Of a stretch of DNA of 64,000 nt, positions 21,506 through 33,051 are shown in pieces (the first letter of the stretch is position 1; each line of letters opens with the position of its first letter). This stretch comes from Cladobotryum mycophilum. Its lineage: Eukaryota; Ascomycota; Sordariomycetes; Hypocreales; Hypocreaceae. Below the pieces are notes generated by a model. That model had not been told where the DNA came from. It saw only the letters and a program-made list of their open reading frames with translations, and did not search any database. The DNA is taken from contig JAVFKD010000015.1 of the NCBI GenBank assembly GCA_036429605.1, positions 2,937,421-3,001,420 of the forward strand, written 5' to 3'. The position numbers were made by a program, and so were the translations under genes.

Positions 21506-23922
21506 GCTGTCTATTGATTTGGTTTGGAGATGGAATAGGATGTGATGTGATGGGATTGGAAGCTTTGGTTGTTGAGGATGAAAGGTCAAAAGGGTCTCAG
21601 ATGGTGGTGGATGGCAGATGGATGGATGGAATGAAAGGAAGAAAGAAGATGGACGTCAGAAGGGGGTTTGTGACGGAAGAGAGCTGGCTGGCTTTTGGCT
21701 GTGGTTACTGGGGGGCGGCGCTGGGGGCTCTTTTAGGCGGCGTGGGAGCAACCAGACCAGGTGCTTTGCTTGCTTTGGGGGGAGAGGGAGAGCGGAGAGG
21801 GAATGAGGACGCAGAATGGGGCGAAGCTGAAGGCAAGGACCATCAGGTACCCTTTGGCTGGCTAGCTGCGGGGAAAGGTACTTGGGGTCGGTGGCTGTTT
21901 TGTTTTTTTTGCCAGGACGACGGTCAACAGTCAACAGTGTGTACAAAGGCTCGTACCTTACCCATCAATCACATCCTGAGGCAACCAACAAAATTACCCC
22001 AAAGGAGGCTGCAAGGGCTTTGCGAGCTTGCTTGTGACGACCCGAAAAGGAGGCTCAGTTGGAGCACGGGCACAACTCCAGGCACCCCCAGCTGCTGTAT
22101 TTTAGCGGCTACAGCTGCACCCAAGTCCCTCCATGAGCGCCTGGAGTCCCTGAGACTCAGGACGTTACAGAGGCCTAGACCGCTAGAAGGCCACCCGGGC
22201 TACCTAAAGCAAAGCAAACCTGCCCGGACCTAAGCAGATGGAGCCCTCCCTGGGTTCTACGGGCATCATCACTGATCCATCCATGGAGGATGGGATGGAT
22301 CCTGGAATCGATAATCATCAGCAACTGAGACGATACGGACGGACGGTGGTGGCTGAAGCGGGCACTTGATACGTAGCTACCTACCGTTAGATAAGGTTGT
22401 TTTTTTCTCCCCCTCCAGCTTTGGCTAATCATCCATGGATGGCAAGCAAAAACTCTACGACGCGTTGATCATTGATGGATGCTAAATCAGAAGCCAGCCA
22501 ACAGCAATATTAGACTTTTCCCTAATGGAGGACAGACAGAGAGTACTTGGAGCTGACGATGATTTCATCATGTTGACAATGTTTCAAACGCGTGAATCAC
22601 AAATACGTGCATCATTTCATAAGTACTACTAGGTAGGTATATGCTCTGTACTTGTACGAAGTACTGCAAGACGTTTCATAATTTAATGTCACTACCGTGA
22701 ATCCCCAGCCAACCCCCGTGGATCATGGTCCGTTTTGCTGTTTGCGTTCGTATCAAATCTCGCCCCTTGCCTGTTTGGATCTGTCGAGACCTCGGCCGTC
22801 AACGTATGTATCTCAAAGACAAAAATTGTCTTACTTGTGCATCTCCCATGGTTGGCCAACTCCGTTTTCACACACGACATGTTGGACTCATACTCTACTC
22901 ATACATACGGAGCGGAGTACGGAGGAGGATAGAGGACACAGATGGATGGTAATCCCCCAGACCGCTTCCTGATGTCTAGGGTGACACACATTGGCGCCTC
23001 CTGATGTGACTGGCCATGATATCCCCCGTATCCCTGTGGCAACACCATAAAGTCCTACAGGCCATTACCGTCCTTGCACCAACAGTCTAGGTACTGGTAG
23101 GACTCTCACGCAACCAAGCGCGAGACATGTACCTAGTCGAGTCCTGTATTTTTCTCTCGACGCCAGCACGTCTTTATCGATAAAGACTCACTCGCTCACT
23201 CACCTCACTCGATCAAATCAAATCAATCACGCGATAACGGTTTACCGTTAGGCAAACTGTAAACATGCCCCATCCAAACGCTACTGCATACGACTAGCAG
23301 TTTACTGACTCGTCACTGTTTACTGAGATGACGAGTCTGCCTCCGCTGATCTCAGTTATTAAAGCGCCAGGGCTCACCGTAACAGGTCCTTGGCTTCAGC
23401 TCGGCTTACGGGGCACACTTTATTTGAAGGGTAGTAGATAGTATGTTACTCTGCGTCGTGCTGATAGGCCCGCTCCAGTCAAATGTCCCTGAATGCTCCC
23501 TTCAAGACGTGCAGAGTCGGATTGATGTGGTCAATATTGAAAACATCGCATCAGCCTGGTGAAGCAATAGACCATTTGTTTGCATTTACATATGTTCCTT
23601 CATGCATGCATGCTATGCTCTCTCCATCTGTCTTCAATGGATAGAAATGATTGTACGTATTCATACTGTACAATGGGTGTCTTCACGCAGACTGTTGCAC
23701 AGTGTGTAAAACTCTCGCCCCTCTTCCAATGACATCCCACCAAACATGCTCCGCGCTAGCTTAATTGGGATTGAGATTTTCTCAAGTCTCGCAGAGCCAT
23801 TCGAACAATTGCCCACAGCCTTTTGAGGATCTTGAGACGCAAGCAGCACCCGTTGCGATCAATGGGCTGCGCACACTAGCCGTCGAACCAGCCGTCAAGT
23901 CATCAATTGACCTCCAGACGCC
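21506..23922. other. Long divergent intergenic region upstream of rho1
   Basis: About 2.4 kb. It separates rho1 (minus) from the mitochondrial ribosomal protein gene (plus). The 720-bp ORF at 21514-22233 reads purine-biased leader DNA and has no domain. I see no tRNA or mobile element. Length fits a regulated promoter with a long leader for rho1. Confidence 0.5.
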
Positions 23923-25130
23923 ATGCAGAAGCTTGTCAAGCGAGTCGCCCAGGCTCAGCGCCAGGCTACTCGCCGCACAAAAGAGAGCGTCAGGCAAACC
24001 GATATTGATACCGGGTTGCGAACTCGCCAGGTGCTGCGAAACGCCGTCGATGAGATTCGCAAAAATGTAAAGGATGCGCGAAAGGCTAGACGAGAAGATT
24101 GGGAGATGGGGCCCTTGGCTCCCAAGCGAGACCTTGGCTATAACGAATACGGAGCCATTGCTGAACAGGCAAGGAAGGACTGGACAGTATTTGGACTGAA
24201 CAAGCCTCGACCTCAACTGGTGGAACAGCGATGTGCGTGGGCTGGTGGTGTCAAGCAGCTGAATCTCGCAGCTGGGGACCGAGTAGTCATTCAGGACGGT
24301 CCGGATACGGGCAAGATTGATCGCATTAAGGATATTCAACTTCTGACGGGAACCGTCATGTTGGAGAACTACCACAGAGTAGGCTTCATAAAAATATTGC
24401 CTTTAATTGAAGATACTCCTGCTAAATCAACCACCAGGCTCTCTCTACTGGCAATCTGGGAAATCCGGGGACACCCATGTCTATGCCCATCTCCATCGCT
24501 TCGATCCGCCTCGTATACCCAATTACCAACCCGGAGACGGGAGTCACAAAAGACGCAATCATAAACCAGCTCAAGGCTGTTCCGCCAAACATGCAGTCTC
24601 CGAATATGTCCCTCGATCGTTGGCAATATGGCAAGAAGTGGGATCGAGTGGTTCCCGGAATCAACGTGGTGATTCCCTGGCCAGAAGCCGAATTACCCGA
24701 GTTTGAAACGACGGCTGCGGATACAGTCCGCGAGAACGTCGAGGACCGAACATTCTATTACAGTCTCCTATCGCCACCGATGCCCGATTCTGTCGTAGAC
24801 GAGTTGCGAAACAAATACTCCAAGTTCCGAACGAGGCACGAGGCATGGTATATTGCCAAGAAGGAAGCAGCAGAGGCTGCCAAGAAGGGACGATTGGACG
24901 CCATCAGGTCAATGCAGACACCACTCGACGAGTTCCACGAGAAGCAGCGGGAACTCCGTGCGGAACGCGGAGAGCCGGAGCTTACCGACGAGATGCTGGC
25001 GAAACTGGGAGAATTCATGGCGAAGAAGAAGGCAACGGCACTGGAGAATGCCGGCGTGAGCGAGGTCTCTACCACATCTGCGGCCCCTCCAACAGACAGT
25101 TCACCATCACAACCTGCAGCTCCGCAATAG
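23923..25130 (+). CDS. Mitochondrial large-subunit ribosomal protein uL24m (MRPL40 type)
   Basis: Two exons: 23923-24378 and 24438-25130, joined in phase 0; 382 residues. The basic N-terminus (MQKLVKRVAQAQRQATRRTK) suits a mitochondrial protein. The KOW-type motif AGDRVVIQDGPDTGKIDRIKDI (start near residue 126; G-D/D-G-K residues contact 23S-type rRNA in the family) identifies uL24. The C-terminal extension is charged and helical (EKQRELRAERGEPELTDEMLAKL region), a feature of fungal mitoribosomal proteins, and ends in a Ser/Ala/Pro tail. It acts in the mitochondrial matrix as part of the 54S subunit. The yeast orthologue is Mrpl40. Confidence 0.9.
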
Positions 25131-25645
25131 AAAATGCCAAAGATGACAAACAAAATATGGGATTGCGATACAAGACAGCGAGAAGCCGTCTGGCCATGAC
25201 GAAATGTAATTATAGATTTGTATATCATGACGGGGTGGAAAATGAAGAGCAATTTCCCATCAGCAAACCAAGCCTTGCCATTTACACGCTCTGTCCTATC
25301 AAATGACGGTATAATACAGCACTGACATGTTCAATGTAAGTTTCTCCTCATTAGAAAATTAGGGATATTCTGAGTTTTTCTACGTGATAATTAGATATAG
25401 GCCTTGGTCCTACTGCGTGTGTGATGTATGAGGTAGATCAACAAGCCACGGCAGTTCTAGATCCGGCACGGCTCTGAGGCCCGAAGATAAGCTTCGGAGC
25501 TCCACTCGCGCAGCCCCTCCCCCGCCAAGCTCTCCAAGGAGGTCTCCCCTCGGCTTGCCTTTGATCATCACCATATGCATCTCCCACCTGGATATGCGCT
25601 ATATATAATATCGATATCTATTGGTTTTGACTAGTCATACCCAGC
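25131..25645. other. Intergenic region
   Basis: About 515 bp between uL24m and ureG, same strand. A TATATATAATATCGATAT stretch around 25600-25617 lies 30-45 bp before the ureG ATG and may include its TATA element. Nothing else supported. Confidence 0.5.
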
Positions 25646-26538
25646 ATGTCTCATTCTCACGACGGTGCGTCCCATTCGCATGAAGGGTTCAATGCCCAAG
25701 AACATGGCCACTCGCACGAGATCCTGGATGGACCTGGGAGCTACATTGGCCGCGAGATGCCCATCGTAGAGGGCCGAAACTGGACTGATCGAGCTTTCAC
25801 CATCGGTATTGGAGGGTAGGTGTATCTAGTTCCCCGATTTCGCTGGGTCTTGCCCGCCGTGTGTTTTTGAACCACTGCTAAAACGCTGCGTGTATATAGC
25901 CCTGTCGGCTCTGGCAAGACGGCTCTCATGCTAGCCCTTTGCCTCGCCCTCCGAGAAAAGTACTCCATCGCCGCGGTCACAAATGACATTTTCACTCGCG
26001 AGGACGCCGAGTTCCTCACCCGACACGCTGCTCTCCCCCCGAGCGTATCTGCGCCATCGAAACCGGAGGCTGCCCCCACGCGGCCGTTCGCGAGGACATC
26101 TCGGCCAACCTCGCCGCCCTGGAAGACCTGCACACACAATTCAACTCGGACCTGCTTCTCATCGAGTCCGGGGGAGATAACCTGGCGGCCAATTACAGCC
26201 GAGAACTGGCCGACTTTATCATCTACGTCATTGACGTGAGTGGCGGCGACAAGATTCCCCGCAAGGGCGGCCCGGGCATTACCCAGAGCGACTTGCTGGT
26301 TGTCAATAAGACGGACCTGGCTGAAGCTGTGGGCGCTGATTTGGGCGTCATGGAGCGGGATGCGAGAAAGATGCGCGAAGGGGGGCCGACGGTCTTTGCG
26401 CAGGTGAAGAAGGACGTTGGCGTGGATCACATTGTCAACCTGATTCTGAGTGCGTGGAAGGCTAGCGGTGCGGAAGAGGAGAGGAGGAGTCAGGGAGGGC
26501 CGAGGCCCACCGAAGGGATTGAGGCTTTGAAGAAATAA
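25646..26538 (+). CDS. ureG: Urease accessory GTPase UreG (frame broken by one missing C)
   Basis: Exon 1 25646-25815 and exon 2 25900-26538. The N-terminus is His-rich (SHSHDG, EHGHSHE), as in eukaryotic UreG, where it may hold nickel. The P-loop GIGGPVGSGKTAL spans the intron. EDAEFLTR, then IETGGCPH with the conserved CPH metal site, IESGGDNLAA, VIDVSGGDKIPRKGGPGI and NKTDLA follow. Between LTRHAALP and the next block the frame must shift: the C6 run at 26035-26040 needs one more C. With it the protein has 269 residues and both exons add up to whole codons. UreG hydrolyses GTP to deliver nickel to urease in the cytosol (family knowledge). The break is most likely a sequence error; otherwise the gene is dead. 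Confidence 0.92.
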
Positions 26539-26928
26539 GTACAGATGAAAGTATGGAGAAGGGGTCTCGAGGTTGAATCTTTGAATAAGGGAGGGACGGA
26601 ATCGGATTTCGGATTTCCTTACATATTAGTTTGAAGCAATCGAATAAGGTATTCCCATATTGTGACAGAAAGCAGCCCTACAACACGACAGCTGGATATG
26701 AGCCTCTGGGAAAGATATTTGGGTAACCACAGCAAAAGACGCACAGTTCATCCTGAGTAAATCATTCATAAATAAAACTATCTCATGTGAAATTAAGAGT
26801 CCAGACCATTCACAGAACCCACCTCTATTAGACAATTCTCAACCATCATGCCACCTATGCAACTAGTACAATCGTTCAATACCCCTACTCCCCATTTCCA
26901 ATTGCCATTACACTGTCATACTGATTTA
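26539..26928. other. Convergent intergenic region
   Basis: About 390 bp between the 3' ends of ureG and the cupredoxin-like gene. No gene supported. Confidence 0.5.
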
Positions 26929-28048
26929 CTAACCCATGGATCCCATGGATCCCATACCGATGGGAAGAGAACCTAGATTCGTTAATAAGTGACACCTCAG
27001 TAAAGAATGAGCAGGGGGAAAAACTTACCACCAAAGCCACCATGAGCACCGATTCCTTGAGAATCAGCAGGGAAAGACCCAGCGCTGCAGGAAACGAAGC
27101 ATGTGCAGCTGCCATCGGGGCCGACTGTTCCTTGTCCAGGGGTAGCACCGCTTCCGTCAGCTGGGGGGAGTAAGTCCCTTGAGGAGCGGCGGGAGCGGTA
27201 TAAGCAGGTGATTCAGCCGGAGGAGGAGGAGAGTAAGCACCACTCTCTGCGGGGGAGGAGGGGCATATGCGCTGGTCTCGGCGGCTGGAGGGGGAGCGCT
27301 TCCACCACTTCCGCCGGTGATGGGTGTGCCTTCGCCGGTACCATTTTGGGCGATGGCCATTTGCTGAAACTGGGACTGCGTCTTTGCAGCGGTAGGGTTA
27401 ATGGAGAAGACCATGCCCTTGCCGCAGTGACCCTTTTGTCTGCAGTAGAACCCTGTGAGGGTTATTAGTTACTTGTTCCACATCATCCTATTAGGGATTT
27501 GATATTTTTAACTTACAGAGGGGAGTGGAGACCATGACTTGCATGGCGACCTGGGGAGCAGGAGAAACGGTGTTGTTCGGGTTAGCCTGGAAGCCAGAGT
27601 CCAGGCCTCCCTCGAGCTTCTTGCAGGGTACATCGAAGCCCGACTGGGTAACGGTATGGTTCTGGGAAAGGAACTCGAAGATGACGGTGTCTCCGATGGG
27701 GACATTATTGAGCTGATCGGGCTGGAAGACGAGGCCGCCGGGACCTCCGACCTTGACCGTGTGAGTAGCGGCAGAGGCGGCAGGAGGAGCTCCGTATCCT
27801 GCGTCGGCTGTGACGGTCTGGGTGACGGTGGCCTTTTCATTGTACGTCGTCGTGGCCGCACCACCACCGGGGTTGACCCAGATGATGATGATCTCAGTAA
27901 GGGAATGGGCAGTGATGCCATGACCACTTATCCCATTCTTGATATCCCATCCTCGCTCAGCAAACTCGGTCTCAGCATCCCGGGCAACATTGAGAGCAGC
28001 AACAGCAAGAGGCGCGACGGCCAAAGCCAAAGAAGTACACCACTTCAT
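26929..28048 (-). CDS. Secreted cupredoxin-domain serine/proline-rich protein (two single-base frame breaks)
   Basis: Exons in transcription order: 28048-27517, 27452-27029 and 26972-26929. A signal peptide (MKWCTSLALAVAPLAVAALN) precedes a cupredoxin domain: THTVKVGG, VFQPDQLNNVPIGDTVIFEFLSQNHTVTQS, the Cys of FDVPCKK and, across the intron, TPLWFYCRQKGHCGKGM, with the His/Cys/His/Met-type positions of copper-binding folds. A low-complexity PPPPAE-S/T-AY repeat region follows, then a Cys-rich CTCFVSC block and a Gly/Met tail. Two G runs on the + strand, 27251-27255 and 27163-27168, must each gain one base to keep the frame; with both added, exon 2 comes to whole codons with the right phases and the protein has about 333 residues. 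Such fungal proteins are cell-wall or extracellular, of unknown function. Confidence 0.85.
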
Positions 28049-29846
28049 CTTGTTTTTTGAAATAGTTTTTTTATGGGGGTATTTGGCAAGGAGGGATTCC
28101 TTTTTTCCAGGTAACGTAAAATGAAAGGACTTGAGTCAATCAAGTTTTGTATGTAAACCGTGGGTATCGAGGACCTGCTCGTATAGAAGCGAATGAACAG
28201 CAGAAGAAGAAGAAAAGAAGGACAAAAAACAGTGAGAAAGAAAATGAAGGAAACCCGTCCCAAAACAATTGATAAAACAAATGTGATGGAGAAACAAGAA
28301 AGACAAAGGTGTTGACTTGGCCGAGGGTTTCGCGACGTTTTATCTCCCAGCGAGAGCCATTGTAAAGAAAAAACAAGTTGCTCAATGGCATTGACTAGAG
28401 TGTGACGTTTTACTTTCAAACCGGATCGTGGGCCATGGCGTCTCCGGGGCCTCCTGGGCCAGACGTTGGTGAAGATGCATTCATCATCCGATTCAGTTGT
28501 GGTGTTGCGTCCTGAAGGCGTGGAGCTCCATGTGGTTGTGGTTGTATCCATAGTAGAAAAAGAACCTTACCTTAAAAGGGGGTGGTTCTGTAACAGAAGT
28601 GTCTCGGCTGCTGTTTGGCCATCTCATGGTGTGGCGCGAACCAAGTCCCCCTGGCTTAGACGGCGGCATCCGAGCGCATGCGTTTCTGACAGAAACATAT
28701 CTTGAAAGAACCCTTTTTTCCCTTACTTGCTAGATGGTTTTATCACATATGCCATTGGCATTATTTACAGAAATTATGTAATATTATATACGGATTTAAG
28801 CAAAGCTTGACTCACTTATTTGATATAGAAGACTTACCCCTGGGTACGGAACTGCCTACGAGTAAAAGGCACCCCTGAACCACAATGAACAATCGAGAAG
28901 AAGAAAAGAATCGGCTCCAATTTCTAGTGCCAACGTAAAACTTGATGATTGAAGCTCGGCCCACCTTCACAAAGTCGGCCGCCACCGTTGTGACCTGCAG
29001 GGTGGCAGCGCCCCGAAATCGCCAGACGTCTCAAAAACTGCCGCTGTCACGGGTGGTGAAACGCGAGAGCAAAACACCCATCAGTCTTGGCCAGTGCTTT
29101 GGCCTCGACATCTCCATTCTCATCGGTTATTCAGCTAAACAAGAAAGAAGGAAAGAAAGAAGTCTTTGGTTTATAAAATGATCTTGTCTTGGCATTCCAA
29201 TCCTCTTGACTTTTCTCAGAGATTCAACAACAGTGATTGATAGTTCCCAAGTGTAGTTCTAAAGCCCTACCCTGAAGCTCTATCCGTTCGTAAATGGAAT
29301 TACGTGTACGGAGTAGACCCGTCAGACTCAAAAATCAAGTATCAAAGTAAATTTTTTACTTTAATTCAGGAAGAGCACAGTGTTTGTTATGTATGGTCCA
29401 ACTTTGGCATGATTTTATGTATGAGATTGGCTAGAAGTGGTTACTGCATCCATCTCAAAATATTTATCCACCAAGTCACATTTCAAACAGCAAGAAGCTT
29501 AGAATGATAAGAACCCCTCCATCTCTATATCAGCAAGCAAATATTAGCTGTATTAATTATTGCAGCATCTTCCAAAGGAACCATCTCCGTTATTCCCACA
29601 AGTAAACTGGAGCTCCATATCCGGTAGGATATAAACCATTTTGGCATCAGAAACGAAACTTCCATGGTGTGGTTGCATCTTCCGGGTTGTTCTGAGACGC
29701 GAAACCGATGACACATCGTGACTATTCCTATAATAACAGGGTAGTGGAACAGAATCTGTCGCAGACGTCTGGTGTAGCGGCATCGTAGTTGTATTCTGCG
29801 ATATTACAACTTCCGTTTCTCATCATTCTGAAACTGGTACCTGTTA
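28049..29846. other. Intergenic region
   Basis: About 1.8 kb upstream of the cupredoxin-like gene and downstream of SMN. Purine-rich leader near 28200-28260 (AGAAGAAGAAAAGAAGG) gives ORFs on both strands that I regard as composition artefacts. No RNA gene seen. Confidence 0.5.
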
Positions 29847-30535
29847 TTAAGGCTGAGGTTGCTGCGCTTGCTGTTGGCCTTCATATAACCCTGTGTAATA
29901 GCCTGCATAGTACCACGACATTAGAAGCTTCTTGAGGTTCTCATCACGGACTGGTGGCTCAAGTCAGTGCACTGCCTCGCTGTATCAGGTGAATGGATTC
30001 ACTACTGACCTGAACCAAGAATGGCTTGTGGGGGGATGCCATAGGCATAGCACTGGGAGTTTGACTTTGCTGAGGGCCTTTATTCTCAGCTGCAGTAGGT
30101 TGCTATTCGTTGTTAGAGACACATGTAGGCATTGTCGGATTGTAAAGTGAGTCCAGTCAAACATACCTTTTCCTTTTGATCAACTGTTGGAGGGCTTGAC
30201 TTGTTCTCTGCATCTACTTCGTTCTGTCCTTGGTCACCTGTGTTATGAGGCTCAGCTCCGGTTTTTCTATCATCAGGTCAATAAAGCTGTTTTCTTCAGA
30301 GGGTGAAAGTTGAACTGACTTGGATGAGTTGGAATCCTCTTTCTCAAGGTCCTTAAGGGTACCGCCTTTGGCATGGATACTGTGATATTTCTGTTCGTGT
30401 TTAGTCATTCCGCGGACAAGAAATGGAAGTTGATTGACATACCTTGTATTCTTCCAGAGCTTGATTCCAAGAATCAATGAGCATGGAGTCATCCCATACC
30501 TCCTCGTTGCTGGGATCAGCAAGATTCAGATCCAT
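29847..30535 (-). CDS. Survival motor neuron (SMN) orthologue, spliceosomal snRNP assembly
   Basis: Five small exons in transcription order: 30535-30443, 30390-30320, 30266-30167, 30102-30010 and 29950-29847; about 153 residues. The N-terminus has the Gemin2-binding box of SMN/Smn1 (VWDDSMLIDSWNQALEEYKK, residues 13-32). A variable, charged middle without a Tudor domain follows, as in fission yeast. The C-terminus is the YG box, SWYYAGYYTGLYEG, which mediates oligomerisation. In exon 4 the G6 run at 30030-30035 (+ strand) needs one more base: then PPQAILGS follows and the phase into exon 5 is right. SMN loads Sm proteins on snRNAs in the cytoplasm (established). Intron 2 (30267-30319, GTCAGT donor) is my inference from frame. 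The next gene, Nop15, is divergent, 441 bp away. Confidence 0.9.
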
Positions 30536-30976
30536 GTTGGCGGCAGATGAGTTTTGCGAGGTGATACAACTTCTAGCTATTTCCTAGAGTTCTGGATGAC
30601 TGTCCCGCAACAATTCTGATGAGGATAATGCGAACCTCTCGCTTCAAAGTTGACTATAATTCTTGTCGCATTGAACGCATCGTTATAATTACCCCTTTCC
30701 TGACTGCCGAATCGAACTTGAATGGATCCAGAACCGGAGATCTCCAGGGCTCAATGACGCTGAGCTTCAGTGCTATTGGAGAGCGACGAAGCAGCTGCAG
30801 AAGCTCGCTATAGCTGCTGCCACTAGCGCTCTGCCCCACCAACCACCCCCAATTTTTAGCGCTTCACCGCTTTCAAATCCCGGCAGAATCGCAAAATTTC
30901 CTACTCGTGGACAACTTTGTTGGCGGCGAAGTCAGCGGCTGCCCAAATACCAGCTGGATATCATCAAAACGACACA
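30536..30976. promoter_or_regulatory. Divergent promoter between SMN and Nop15
   Basis: A 441-bp region shared by two RNP-assembly genes transcribed in opposite directions. No gene inside; specific elements were not identified. Confidence 0.5.
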
Positions 30977-32182
30977 ATGGCACCAGTACTTCGCAAGAGA
31001 AAATGTAAGAAGCTATGCAATGCTTTGTATAATACTTGCTAATCTTGGTTGATAGCTGTTGAGGCGGTAAAGCCCAATGGCGCCTCCCCAAAGGCTGCTG
31101 TCAAGGCCACACCAAAGCCAAAGCGAAAGGGTACGATGGCCTCTGACTTTTTTTCCTCGTCTCAAAGGCAGCACTAATATTTTGACAATATAGCCGCCGA
31201 GGATTCTTCGCCTGTGTCTTTGAAGAAGCAAAAGGCAACCAAGAAGACCGCCGTTGAGAAGAAAACTCCCAAGGAAGAGCCCAAGAAGTCGAAGAAGGCC
31301 GAAGAGACCATCGAGGTCGAGCCTGAGGTAGCCTCCGAGCCAGAAGAGCAAGACGATGAAAAGCTCCAGGTTCTAGCAGTTGATCTCGACCCTGAGGAAG
31401 AAGAGGAGACCAAGGAAGAGACTTTCCAGCCTGGTCAGGATGTTGGCAAGATCCCAAAGGTCTCCAAGGAGGTGCAGAAGGCGGCGCAAGCTTCGACTGA
31501 TGGCTCTGGCGTCGTTTACATCGGTCGCATCCCCCACGGTTTCTACGAGCATGAGATGAAGCAATACCTTTCTCAGTTCGGTACCATCTTGAAGTTGCGC
31601 CTGGCGCGAAACAAAAAGACTGGCGCAAGCAAGCACTTTGCCTTTGTCGAGTTCACCGAAGCCAGCACTGCCGAGATTGTCGCAAAGACAATGGACAACT
31701 ACTTGCTGTTTGGTCATATCCTCAAGTGCAAGACTGTCGCCAAGGAGCAGTTGCATGACGACCTGTGGAAGGGCGCCAACCGGAGGTTCAAGAGAGTGCC
31801 TTGGAACAAGATGGCCGGAAAGCAGTTGGAGAAGCCGTTGACAGAATCAGCTTGGGCAAACAAGCTGGCAAAGGAACGAAGCAGCCGAACAAAGAAGGCA
31901 GCCAAGCTCAAGGAGATTGGATACGAGTTTGAAGCTCCCGAGCTGAAGGAGGTCCCCGCCCCCGTCGCCATTGAGAATGGAGACAAGGAAGACACGGCGA
32001 TTGAAGCTGCTCCCGAGCCAGAGAAGGAAGAGAAGGCAGTTGAGGAAGCCGAGAAGCCTGCCGAAGTTGAAGAGCCAGAGGCCGAGGTCGAAGTCGAGGC
32101 ACCAAAGAGGGCAACCAGGTCATCCAAGGTATCCAAGGCCAAGGCAACAAAATCTGCAAAGACGAAGAAGGCAAAGGCGTAG
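30977..32182 (+). CDS. nop15: Nucleolar RRM protein Nop15/NIFK type, 60S ribosome biogenesis
   Basis: Three exons: 30977-31004, 31056-31130 and 31194-32182; 363 residues. Residues 1-125 are Lys/Ala/Pro-rich and then acidic, with NLS-like KPKPKRK. A single RRM follows: RNP2 VVYIGRIP and RNP1 KHFAFVEF, with the GFYEHEMKQYLSQFG helix characteristic of the Nop15/NIFK subfamily. After the RRM come LLFGHILKCKTV and the conserved RRFKRVPWNKM segment, then a long acidic and Lys-rich tail (AEVEVEAPKRATRSSK). Nop15 is required for pre-60S maturation, rRNA processing and cytokinesis in yeast (established). Both short first exons are supported by phase (AAA T|CT and AAG G|CC) and consensus sites. Confidence 0.93.
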
Positions 32183-33051
32183 CACTGATGATCTAATTTG
32201 AGGCATGATTTGTATTTACAGAGAGCATGTTCTACTATAGGCGTAATGGTTCAAAAGATTTGGCATCTAGTCTATCACAATATCGGAGCAAACTTTTCAA
32301 TGACACTTTAACGTATGTATGTACGCACATAAGCGAACCCATTGCACCTACAAAAAATTAGAGCAGCAACGGGATTATGAAAGGCGAACACGATCTACTT
32401 CGCGCCTGATTGTGAAAAAGCCATGGGAATCATAAAGCTTGTTCATTAGTGTGATGGCGAAGATGTTTTGTAAGATGAAGAGGAAAGAAAAAAAGATTTC
32501 GCGCGCCAATGGTTGGCAGCTAAATAAAGAGTTGGAAGTGCGTGATGACTAAGCGGACAGATACCCTGTAAGCTGTCTGGTTTCAGGCTTCGTATTGCAC
32601 GATTGAGGACACGCACGGCCTCGTATCCAGGAGATGATTACAGTCAATCACTTGTAAGACGAATTGTTTTTTCTTTTCCAAACCACGCTCTTTTGCATAC
32701 GTCCTCATACCTGCTATCGGTGTTTGAGCACTATCGATTGTGGTCTTGCTACGGACGGAGTACATATCGTTGGGTCCCATTCGTGGCGAGCATACCAATT
32801 GTTCCACGCAGTGCATCTGGATTCTGGAACCTGATCTAATTAGATCCAACACATTGGCCCACCGGACGAATCGGCGCTGACGCCGCAAGGGGTGCTTTTC
32901 GCTAAACTTTAACGTTAATACGAATAATATCAATTCGTCCAGCACGAGCACGAGAACGAGCACAGCCAGCTTTCCAAAACCACTCGATCAACAAGATATA
33001 CAGCAAAAACACAGATGCGCTGAACTTCACCTGCGCATCCCCTTCCCCACA
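32183..33051. other. Intergenic region
   Basis: About 870 bp between Nop15 and the golgin gene. ORFs on both strands near 32583-32963 lack any recognisable content. Confidence 0.5.

Noticed and set aside
21514..22233. 239-codon ORF upstream of rho1
   Set aside because: Purine-biased, Trp/Gly-rich reading without domain; starts next to the rho1 ATG on the other strand.
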